This document shows, in pieces, positions 14,634 through 21,990 of a stretch of 41,143 bases of DNA. The first letter of the stretch is position 1; the number at the start of each line of letters is the position of its first letter. The position numbers and the translations under genes were made by a program. The notes under the pieces are model-generated. The model made no database searches. It saw only the letters and a list, made by a program, of their open reading frames with translations, and was not told the DNA's origin. The DNA comes from Tabrizicola sp. (GTDB lineage Bacteria > Pseudomonadota > Alphaproteobacteria > Rhodobacterales > Rhodobacteraceae), in the NCBI RefSeq assembly GCF_016792905.1, contig NZ_JAEULP010000009.1:1-41143 (forward strand), given 5' to 3'.

Positions 14634-15820
14634 GCGACAGTCCGAAACGGAGAAAGCGGCGTGACGATCCGGCTCGCCGACGGTTTCCGCCCCCGGAACC
14701 GTTCCGCCAGTGTCAGCGGCCCCGCCGTGATGCGGAAATAATCATAGTCGCCCGGCCGGTCGAAGGCGCAGAGATACTGAAAATGCAGGCGGAAGTGCCG
14801 CCGCTTCAGGGCCTGCCACGTTTCCGGGCTCAAGGTCTGCGTGAAGGCCGCCGAAAGGATCAAGGGCCAGCGCTGCCCCGGCGGAGCCACACCTGAAACC
14901 GCCACCGGGTCACACAGCGCAAACGAACACCCATCCCCCGGCGCGGTCACGTCGACCCAGGTCAACTCCTCCCTCGCCGAAAGATAGGCCAGATCGCCGC
15001 GCAGCCGCCCCGCTCCCGGCAGATAGGACACCATCGGCACCGCCTGCCCGAGGCTCAGGAACCCCAGCGCCGGTCCCTCCGGCACCCCCTCGCGGATCAG
15101 GTCCGCCAGGACCGACACCCCCAGATGCACGCCCGAGGAATGGCCGACGACCAGCACCTCGTCCACCCCGCTGGCCAGTGCTGCCCGCACCCGGTCGCGA
15201 AAACCGGCCAGCCGGGCTTCCAGCACCGCCGGATAGGCCCCGCCCTCGACCGTGGTGAAGGCATAGTCATGCATCAGGTAATAGACGAACAGCCGATGGT
15301 CGATGCGCCGGAACCCCTCCAGCACCGCCCAGCCCGCCGCCAGCGCCAAAAGCCAGCCGGTCCCCCAGGGCAACCCCGCCCCCAGCCAGACCACCAGCCC
15401 GGCCACCAGCGCCGCGACCAAAGCCTGCGCCACCAGCGCCACCGCCGGATACAGCGCCGCAATCATCGGCCCCTTGCGCAGCCGGATCAGACGCAATAGC
15501 GCCCCCGAGGACACATAAAGCCAGGCCGTCCGCGCCAGTTGCGCATAGGTCCCAAGGATCCCCCGCCCCATCGAGCCCTTCACGAGGTCCGACCAGACCA
15601 GCACCTCGACCTCCGCCTCGACCGAACGGCCCTCGATCTCCGCCGCCACGCGCCAGCCATAGGTTTCCCCCGCCCGCGGCTGGATCGCCAGTTCATAGCC
15701 CGACACCGCCGCCTGCGCCGCGCCCTCGGTCCGGTACAGCTCGCGGTAGCGACGGGGCGGAAAGGGGTCGTAGCCGGGGATGTAAAGCACTTGGCGCCGG
15801 AAGACGCCCGCCTGCCCCAT
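14630..15820 (-). CDS. Membrane-associated alpha/beta-hydrolase-like protein
   Basis: A 396-residue protein with start MGQAGVFRRQVLYIPGYDPFPP (alternative ATG at 15847). VLYIPGYDP resembles the oxyanion-hole strand of lipases. VLVVGHSSGVHLGVS is a GxSxG nucleophile elbow with serine at residue 228. Two or three hydrophobic helices lie in between (about residues 119-170, ALYPAVALVAQALVAAL, GWLLALAAGWAVLEG). A C-terminal histidine suitable for the triad may be in RRHFRLHFQYL. I do not know the substrate; lipid or ester hydrolysis is an inference. It is translationally coupled to the downstream P450 gene, which suggests a shared hydrophobic substrate. Confidence 0.72.
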   Translation of the reverse strand: MGQAGVFRRQVLYIPGYDPFPPRRYRELYRTEGAAQAAVSGYELAIQPRAGETYGWRVAAEIEGRSVEAEVEVLVWSDLVKGSMGRGILGTYAQLARTAWLYVSSGALLRLIRLRKGPMIAALYPAVALVAQALVAALVAGLVVWLGAGLPWGTGWLLALAAGWAVLEGFRRIDHRLFVYYLMHDYAFTTVEGGAYPAVLEARLAGFRDRVRAALASGVDEVLVVGHSSGVHLGVSVLADLIREGVPEGPALGFLSLGQAVPMVSYLPGAGRLRGDLAYLSAREELTWVDVTAPGDGCSFALCDPVAVSGVAPPGQRWPLILSAAFTQTLSPETWQALKRRHFRLHFQYLCAFDRPGDYDYFRITAGPLTLAERFRGRKPSASRIVTPLSPFRTVA

Positions 15821-15911
15821 ATTGTCGCCCGTTATCGCCACAGCCATCCCGCTACCATGCCGCCGCCACCTTAACGGTTGGTTGCCGGGAGGGAAGCCTC
15901 AGCCCGCCCGT

Positions 15912-16667
15912 TCAACCCGGCAGCGGCACGCCCAGGAACTCGTAGGTCTCCAGCATCCAGTAGCTGAAATCGGTGAACGCCCCCGTCACCAGCATCACGC
16001 CGACGAGGATCAGCAGGCTACCCATCAGCCGTTCGATCAGCCTCATGTAGCGCTTGAGCTTCGTCATCAAGTGCATTGCATTCTCGATGAAAACCGCCGC
16101 CAGCAGGAAGGGCAGCCCCAGCCCCAGCGCATAGACGCCCAAGAGCAGCGTCCCCCGCTCCATGCTGCCTTCCTGTGCGGCCAGCGACAGGATCGCGCCC
16201 AGTTGCGGACCGATGCAAGGGGTCCAGCCGAAGGCGAAGGCCAGGCCCAGAAGATAGGCCCCGAAGGCCGAACCGCCCCGGTCGCCCGCATCGACACGCA
16301 TCTCGCGGTGCAGGATCGGGATGGTGAAGATGCCCAGGAAATGCAGCCCGAAGATGATGATGACCACCCCCGAAATGCGCGCCAGCAGCAACTGGTTCTC
16401 CAGCACGAAGCTGCCGAAGGCGCTGGCGGTGAAGCCCAAGAGCAGGAAGATCGTCGACAGGCCCAGCACGAAGAACAGCGCGGGAAGGATCACCCGATGC
16501 CGCTGCGATCCGTCCGCCATCTCGCCCACCGAAATCCCGCCCATATAGGCAAGGTAGGGCGGCACGATGGGCAGCACGCAAGGCGACAGGAAGGACAGTA
16601 TCCCAGCCACCAGCGCGACCAGCATCGCGGGCATCAGGGCGGCGTCTATGATCTCGATTCCGAACAT
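15912..16667 (-). CDS. ccdA: Cytochrome c biogenesis protein CcdA
   Basis: A 251-residue inner-membrane protein with six hydrophobic segments. CcdA carries reducing power from cytoplasmic thioredoxin to periplasmic apocytochrome c or thiol-disulphide proteins. The two redox cysteines are in FLSPCVLPIVPP (first helix) and FGWTPCIGPQLG (fourth helix). AYMGGISVGEM and LGLGLPFLLAA are typical of the family. It lies 91 bases upstream of the hydrolase-P450 pair on the same strand and is divergent from tusA with a 111-base gap. Confidence 0.94.
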   Translation of the reverse strand: MFGIEIIDAALMPAMLVALVAGILSFLSPCVLPIVPPYLAYMGGISVGEMADGSQRHRVILPALFFVLGLSTIFLLLGFTASAFGSFVLENQLLLARISGVVIIIFGLHFLGIFTIPILHREMRVDAGDRGGSAFGAYLLGLAFAFGWTPCIGPQLGAILSLAAQEGSMERGTLLLGVYALGLGLPFLLAAVFIENAMHLMTKLKRYMRLIERLMGSLLILVGVMLVTGAFTDFSYWMLETYEFLGVPLPG

Positions 16668-16778
16668 GGCCCGCCCCCCTTAACCGCTTTCGCGGGCTGC
16701 GTCACGAGGGCAGGGCGTCACATCCCCGTGGCAGTGCTGCAACTTGCCGCGCCACGCCTGCCCCGCTACACCCCGCAC

Positions 16779-17009
16779 ATGGCGGATTGGGACATCGAGA
16801 TCGACTGCGAGGGGCTGCTCTGCCCCCTTCCCGTGCTGCGGGCCCGCAAGCGGCTCCTCTCGCTGGCCCCCGGCACGGTCCTCCGTGTCCGCGCGACCGA
16901 CGCGATGGCCCTTGTCGACCTGCCGCATTTCTGCGCCGAGGCCGGCCACGCCTATCTCGGCACACAGACCGATGGGCCCGTCACCCTCCACCTGATCCGG
17001 CGCGGCTGA
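16779..17009 (+). CDS. TusA-family sulfurtransferase
   Basis: A 76-residue protein of the TusA/SirA family. The conserved active cysteine is in LLCPLPVLRARKRL, and the fold continues with VLRVRATDAMALVDLPHFC and GPVTLHLIRRG. The family moves sulphur as a persulphide for tRNA thiolation, molybdenum cofactor or sulphur metabolism. The context (CcdA on one side, RNase E convergent on the other) does not pick one. The ATG at 16779 gives the standard family length. Confidence 0.9.
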   Translation: MADWDIEIDCEGLLCPLPVLRARKRLLSLAPGTVLRVRATDAMALVDLPHFCAEAGHAYLGTQTDGPVTLHLIRRG

Positions 17010-17016
17010 ACGGAAA

Positions 17017-17042
17017 CGGGCGGCAAGTTCCCCCACCGCCCG
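17017..17042. terminator. Bidirectional hairpin between tusA and rne
   Basis: CGGGCGG at 17017-17023 pairs perfectly with CCGCCCG at 17036-17042 (12-base loop). It lies between the convergent ends of tusA and rne. There is no T tract on either side. Confidence 0.5.
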
Positions 17043-17064
17043 CATCCAGTTCAACTTGCCTGCC

Positions 17065-19791
17065 TCAGCGGCCGAGCGACCACCAGCCCTTGCGCTTCGG
17101 CTTCGCCGGTTCATCCGGTGCCGCCTCGGGCGCCGAGGCCTCGGCCGGATCGGCCACCAGCGTCTCCGCCACCGGGATCATCCCCGGATCGGGCGCCAGC
17201 ACCGGGGCCTCGGGCACGGCTGCCACGACCGGCTCAACCGCCGCCTTCGAGCGCGAGCCCCGGCCCTTCGCGGGCTTCACCGCCGGTTCCGGAGCGGCCT
17301 CGGCCACCGCGACGGGCGCAACCGCGGCCTCTGCCGCAGGCGTTGCGGCCTTGGCCCGGCTCGCCCGCTTCTTCGGCGCAGGTTTCGCTTCCGCCACCGG
17401 CTCTACCACCGGCTCAGGCGTGGTATCGGCCACCGCCGCAACCTCCACCACTGCAACCGCTTCCACGGCAGGTTCCGCCGCCACAGCCTTGGCACCGCGC
17501 GGCTTCCGGGTCCGTTTCGGTTTCGCCGCAGGCGCTGCCTCGGCGACGACCGCAGCCTCCGCCACTTCCGTCACGAGCTCGGCAACTTCGGCACCGTCGC
17601 CGGTGTCATCATCGCCGTCGTCCTCGCCATCCTCCTCGGCCCCGGCCTCGGCACCCGACGTGGCCCCATCCCGCTGACCACCCCGCCGCCGCCGCCGACG
17701 CCGACGCTTCTTGCGTCCCGGCTGCCCGTCGCCCTCGCCCGACGCCGGAGCCGCCGCACCAGCAGCAGCCTCCGACGCCTCCTCGGCCTCCTCCTCGACC
17801 AGATCGTCGACAATATCCTCGTCTTCCTCTTCCTCGACCGGCGCGCCCATCAGCCCGGCATGGCCCGAGACGACCGGCGTATCCGGCACCGCCCGGATCG
17901 CGGTCTTGAACTTCTCGATGGAATAGTCGGGGCTGACCATCATCGGGTCCGCCTCGATGCGGACAGACATCGCGTAACGCGCCTCGATCAGCGCCACATG
18001 CTCGCGCTTCTGGTTGAAGAGATAGTTCACGATCCCGACCGGCGCCTTCAAGAGCACCTCCTTCGACCGCTTCCGCGTCCCCTCTTCCTCCAGCGCGCGC
18101 AGGACCGTCAGGGCCATCGAATCATCCGACCGGATCAGCCCGGTGCCGTGGCAATGCGGGCAGGCCTGCGTGGTCGATTCCAGCATCCCCGGCCGCAACC
18201 GCTGACGGCTCATCTCCAGCAGGCCAAAGCCCGAAATCCGCCCGACCTGAATCCGCGCCCGGTCCGTCTTCAGCTTGTCCTTCAGCCGCTTCTCGACCGT
18301 GGCGTTGTTGCGCCGCTCTTCCATGTCGATGAAGTCGATGACGATCAGACCCGCAAGGTCGCGCAGCCGCAACTGCCGGGCGATCTCCTCCGCCGCCTCG
18401 ACGTTGGTCTTCAGCGCGGTTTCCTCGATCGAGCCCTCTTTCGTCGCCCGACCGGAGTTCACGTCGATCGCCACCAGCGCCTCGGTCACGCCAATCACGA
18501 TGTAGCCGCCGGATTTCAGCTGCACCACCGGGTTGAACATGCCGCCGAGATAGCCTTCCACCTGATACTTGGCGAACAAGGGCGTCTGGTCATTGTAGCG
18601 CACCACCTGCTTGGCGTGGCTCGGCATGATCATCCGCATGAAGTCCTTGGCGGTGCGATAGCCGCCCTCGCCCTCGACCAGCACCTCGTCGATCTCGCGG
18701 CTGTAAAGGTCGCGGATCGACCGTTTGATCAGGTCGCCTTCCTCATAGATCTTCGCCGGTGCGATCGACTTCAGCGTCAGTTCGCGGATCTGCTCCCAAA
18801 GCCGCATCAGGTATTCGTAGTCGCGCTTGATCTCGGGCTTGGTCCGCTTGGCCCCCGCCGTCCGCACGATCAGGCCCGCGCCTTCCGGCACCTCCAGCTC
18901 GCCCGCGATTTCCTTCAGCTTCTTGCGGTCGACCGCATTGGTGATCTTGCGGGAAATCCCGCCGCCCCGCGCCGTGTTCGGCATCAGCACGCAATAGCGC
19001 CCCGCGAGCGAGAGATAAGTCGTCAGCGCCGCGCCCTTGTTGCCGCGCTCTTCCTTGACCACCTGCACCAGCATGATCTGCCGGACCTTGACCACTTCCT
19101 GGATCTTGTAGCGCCGGGCACGCGGACGGCGCGGCTGGGCGATCTCTTCGGCCACATCCTCCTCGGCGATCGATTCGATCTCCTCGTCGGTGTCGCTGGC
19201 ATGATCGACCGCCCGATAGCGCCCGCCATCGCCGCTCTCGACCGACTCGTTGTGGTGATCGTGGTCCGCTCCGTGATCATGGCCATGGTCGTCGCCATGG
19301 TCATGATCTGCCGCTTCGACCGCAGCAGCCGCCGCCTCGACCAGCGGGCCGTCATTGGTCTCGTCCTCGCCAAGGTCGACGACATCCATTCCCGCCGGGC
19401 CTTCGACCACGGCATCCTCCGACTTCACCTGCTCGGCCTTCGCGGCCGGGCGCGGCGGACGGCGGCGCGAGCGGCGGTTGTCTTCCTCTTCCTCGGCGCG
19501 GGCCATCGCCCGCTCTTCCTCGATCAGCGCCTTACGGTCGGCAACCGGGATCTGGTAGTAGTCCGGGTGAATCTCGGCAAAGGCCAGGAAGCCATGGCGG
19601 TTGCCGCCATATTCCACGAAGGCCGCCTGCAGCGAGGGTTCGACCCGCGTCACCTTGGCCAGGTAGATGTTTCCGGCAAGCTGGCGCTTGTTTACGGTCT
19701 CGAAGTCGAATTCTTCGACCTTGTTTCCGTCGACCACGACCACCCGGGTTTCCTCGGTGTGGGTGGCGTCGATAAGCATTTTCTTTGACAT
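17065..19791 (-). CDS. rne: Ribonuclease E/G family, RNase E
   Basis: A 908-residue endoribonuclease that starts mRNA decay and processes stable RNAs. The N-terminal half has MSKKMLIDATHTEETRVVVV, an S1 RNA-binding domain (GNIYLAKVTRVEPSLQAAFVEYG) split by an insertion, GGGISRKITNAVDRK, the catalytic DNase I-like part (VEAAEEIARQLRLRDLAGLIVIDFIDM; catalytic aspartates expected in AIDVNSGR and VIDFID) and the zinc link CPHCHGTG. The insertion (about 101-225) is acidic and holds a His/Asp-rich tract at 162-180. The C-terminal half is low-complexity: an arginine run (KKRRRRRRRRGG), Ala/Val/Glu-rich stretches and the end KRKGWWSLGR, presumably a degradosome scaffold. ATG 19791 matches family starts. 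A 412-base leader precedes it. Confidence 0.95.
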   Translation of the reverse strand: MSKKMLIDATHTEETRVVVVDGNKVEEFDFETVNKRQLAGNIYLAKVTRVEPSLQAAFVEYGGNRHGFLAFAEIHPDYYQIPVADRKALIEEERAMARAEEEEDNRRSRRRPPRPAAKAEQVKSEDAVVEGPAGMDVVDLGEDETNDGPLVEAAAAAVEAADHDHGDDHGHDHGADHDHHNESVESGDGGRYRAVDHASDTDEEIESIAEEDVAEEIAQPRRPRARRYKIQEVVKVRQIMLVQVVKEERGNKGAALTTYLSLAGRYCVLMPNTARGGGISRKITNAVDRKKLKEIAGELEVPEGAGLIVRTAGAKRTKPEIKRDYEYLMRLWEQIRELTLKSIAPAKIYEEGDLIKRSIRDLYSREIDEVLVEGEGGYRTAKDFMRMIMPSHAKQVVRYNDQTPLFAKYQVEGYLGGMFNPVVQLKSGGYIVIGVTEALVAIDVNSGRATKEGSIEETALKTNVEAAEEIARQLRLRDLAGLIVIDFIDMEERRNNATVEKRLKDKLKTDRARIQVGRISGFGLLEMSRQRLRPGMLESTTQACPHCHGTGLIRSDDSMALTVLRALEEEGTRKRSKEVLLKAPVGIVNYLFNQKREHVALIEARYAMSVRIEADPMMVSPDYSIEKFKTAIRAVPDTPVVSGHAGLMGAPVEEEEDEDIVDDLVEEEAEEASEAAAGAAAPASGEGDGQPGRKKRRRRRRRRGGQRDGATSGAEAGAEEDGEDDGDDDTGDGAEVAELVTEVAEAAVVAEAAPAAKPKRTRKPRGAKAVAAEPAVEAVAVVEVAAVADTTPEPVVEPVAEAKPAPKKRASRAKAATPAAEAAVAPVAVAEAAPEPAVKPAKGRGSRSKAAVEPVVAAVPEAPVLAPDPGMIPVAETLVADPAEASAPEAAPDEPAKPKRKGWWSLGR

Positions 19792-20203
19792 GTTGGTCCA
19801 CTGCGCCCCGGGCGCAACGGCTCGCCTGGCGGACCAGGCGGGGAAACGAAACGGACGGGGCGGCTTGTCTGGGCGCGGGCAGCGGGCAAATGATCGACTC
19901 TCCGGCCCAGGGGGCAGAGTGGTCCGATGCGCAAAATGCCTGCACGCCTCATCGCGGTTACAATTGAAGGGCCTTTCGGGCCCCCCACCTAATTCAGCCC
20001 GCAAATCAACGACTTGCTGGCAATGTGCACGACCTTGCGGCCGATCCGGCTCCTCCGTAGGGACGCAAACTGGCGCGCCCGGCAGCAAAGGAGAGAATTC
20101 TTCGGGCAGACAGACTGCCTCTTCCCAACCCTATCGGGAAAGCCCGGCCAAGGGCAATGGCGAATTTCGCAGGCCTGTTACCGGCGCGTCATGTACCTGT
20201 CGG
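19792..20203 (-). other. Long gene-free leader upstream of rne
   Basis: These 412 bases hold no plausible gene. Structures likely to be in the rne 5' leader include a perfect hairpin at 19823-19840 (CGCCTGG, 4-base loop, CCAGGCG), a second at 19969-19983 (GGGCC/GGCCC) and a small one at 20104-20118. RNase E mRNA in other bacteria is autoregulated through its 5' leader, so these are candidates for feedback cleavage sites. I see no convincing promoter. Confidence 0.5.
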
Positions 20204-20473
20204 TCAGATCAGCCTTGCCCAGTCGAGCGCCACGATGATCGCGGGTGGCGCGGCGGCCAGCAGGAAGAACACGACGACCGGCCGGGGCACCCGTTTCCGG
20301 GCAACGAACAAGACTAGGCCGAGAACTGCCGACACTCCGGCGACGGCAAGGCTTGCAAGGACGTAGATTGCCAGGCCGTAGTTGCAGTTGAAGCACTCCG
20401 CCTGCGCCGGACCGGCCAGAACGGCCGCCAGCGCAAGACTGGTCACGCCGCAGATCGCCACCTGTTGCCCCAT
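20204..20473 (-). CDS. Small exported membrane protein, unknown function
   Basis: An 89-residue protein with a signal peptide (LALAAVLAGPAQA, then cleavage). Next comes a periplasmic CFNC pair that could form a disulphide or bind metal, and two hydrophobic helices (YGLAIYVLASLAVAGVSAVLG with LVLFVA, and PVVVFFLLAAAPPAIIVAL). I do not recognise the family. It lies between the dctB-dctD operon and rne on the same strand with wide gaps on both sides, so it is probably transcribed alone. Confidence 0.65.
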   Translation of the reverse strand: MGQQVAICGVTSLALAAVLAGPAQAECFNCNYGLAIYVLASLAVAGVSAVLGLVLFVARKRVPRPVVVFFLLAAAPPAIIVALDWARLI

Positions 20474-20545
20474 GAAGCCGCCCCGTCCCGGTGTCCCGCA
20501 AGCCCATGGTCTAGACGGGACTGCGGGCGCGGAACAGTCGGGAAT

Positions 20546-20645
20546 CCCTTTCGGCCAACCGGCGCGGAAAGGGTAAACGCTTTCCGAACGCCCGCAGCCA
20601 AGCGCTTGATTTCATTGCGTCCGAAAATCTGTCCACCGTGGACAG
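20546..20645 (-). terminator. Two hairpins after dctD
   Basis: A near-uninterrupted palindrome at 20629-20645 (CTGTCCAC, one base, GTGGACAG) lies 6 bases after the dctD stop. A second inverted repeat (CCCTTTC at 20546-20552 with GAAAGGG at 20567-20573) lies further on. Neither has a T tract. The first could be an operator or a terminator stem. Confidence 0.4.
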
Positions 20646-20651
20646 GCCCCG

Positions 20652-21980
20652 TCACACATAGTCCCCCCGGCTCAGCCCGTACTTCGCCATCTTCTCGTTC
20701 AGCGTCCGGCGCGGCAGGCACAGCTCCTCCATCACCGCCACGATCGACCCCTTGTGCCGCCGCATCGTGTTGTCGATCAGCATCCGCTCGAACGCCTCGA
20801 CATAGTCCTTCAACGGTTTGCCTTCCGTGGTCAGCGCCGGCCCCGAAGCCTCGTTCTCCGCCATCAGCAGGCTGGCAATCGACCCCGACCCCCGCCGGTT
20901 CTGCAAGACCGCCCGCTCCGAGATGTTCACCAGCTGCCGCACGTTCCCCGGCCAGGGCGCCTGCAACAGCTGTGCCGCCTCCTGCGCCGTCACCTGCGGC
21001 GCGTCGCAGCCATATTCCTCGGCGAACTGCTCGGACAACCGGGTGAACAGCTGCAGGATATCCTCGCCCCGGGTCCGCAAGGGCGGCAGCAGGATCGTCA
21101 TCGCCCCCAGCCGGTAGAACAGGTCCGGCCGCAGCGCCTGCTCCAGGGTCGTATCGGGGGCATGGCTGTTGCAGATCGCGATGATCCGGGTTTCCGGCGG
21201 CACCCCCTGATCGTTGATGAAGGTCAGAAGCCGCGCCTGCAGGGCACCGGGCATCGCCTCGATGTCCTCCAGGCACAGCGTCCCGCCCCGCGCCTCCTCG
21301 ACCAAGGGCAGCGCCCCGTCCTCGCCCGGCCCAAAGAGCCGCGCCGCCAGCTTGTCCTCCGACCAGGCCGCGCAGGAGATCGCGACGAACTTCTTCGACG
21401 CCCGCGGCCCCACCGCATGCAGGGCATGGGCGACCAGCGTCTTGCCGGTCCCCGTCTCGCCGTCGATCAGGACGTGGCTGTCCGCCTGCCCCAGATCGAG
21501 GATATCCTCGCGCAGCCGCTCCATCGCCGGAGAGGTGCCGATCAGCTTCTTGATGATGGTGGACCCGTCCGACAGCTCCTTCCGCAGCGCCCGGTTGTCC
21601 AGCGTCATCCGCCGCGCCTGGGTGGCGCGCTTGGCAAGCTCGGTCATCCGGTCGGGGTTGAAGGGCTTTTCCAGAAAGTCGAACGCCCCCACCCGCATCG
21701 CCTCGACCGCCATCGGCACATCGCCGTGGCCGGTGATCATGATGACCGGCAACCCCGAATCCTGCCCCATCAGCCGCTTCAGGAACGCCATCCCGTCCAT
21801 CCCCGGCATCTTGATGTCGCTGACCACCACACCCTGGAAATCCGGCCCGATCACCTTCAGCGCGTCCTCGGCGCTGGCATAGGTTTCGGTGTCGAACCCC
21901 GACAGGGCCAACCACTGGCTGATCGACTGCCGCATGTCGGCCTCGTCATCGACGATCGCCACTTTCATTGCGCGGGCCAT
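20652..21980 (-). CDS. dctD: DctD-like response regulator with degenerate sigma-54 contact loop
   Basis: A 442-residue NtrC-family regulator. The receiver domain is residues 5-120 with phospho-acceptor D55 (VVVSDIKMPGMDG). The AAA+ domain has Walker A GETGTGKT (174-181) and a Walker B-like GGTLCLEDI, where the usual LDE is changed to LED. A Fis-type helix-turn-helix ends the protein (GSIVAVMEELCLPRRTLNEKMAKYGL). The GAFTGA loop that contacts sigma-54 is absent: between LFG (215) and GGTL (232) there are 14 residues instead of about 21. It may not activate sigma-54 promoters. It starts 10 bases after dctB with AAGAGG as ribosome-binding site. Confidence 0.87.
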   Translation of the reverse strand: MARAMKVAIVDDEADMRQSISQWLALSGFDTETYASAEDALKVIGPDFQGVVVSDIKMPGMDGMAFLKRLMGQDSGLPVIMITGHGDVPMAVEAMRVGAFDFLEKPFNPDRMTELAKRATQARRMTLDNRALRKELSDGSTIIKKLIGTSPAMERLREDILDLGQADSHVLIDGETGTGKTLVAHALHAVGPRASKKFVAISCAAWSEDKLAARLFGPGEDGALPLVEEARGGTLCLEDIEAMPGALQARLLTFINDQGVPPETRIIAICNSHAPDTTLEQALRPDLFYRLGAMTILLPPLRTRGEDILQLFTRLSEQFAEEYGCDAPQVTAQEAAQLLQAPWPGNVRQLVNISERAVLQNRRGSGSIASLLMAENEASGPALTTEGKPLKDYVEAFERMLIDNTMRRHKGSIVAVMEELCLPRRTLNEKMAKYGLSRGDYV

Positions 21981-21990
21981 TTGGACCTCT

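Noticed and set aside
17056-19788. 910-codon open frame on the plus strand opposite rne
   Set aside because: It mirrors RNase E in the antisense codon register, is rich in Arg/His/Leu and has no recognisable domain. Strong third-position GC bias removes stops from such frames. RNase E on the other strand is certain.
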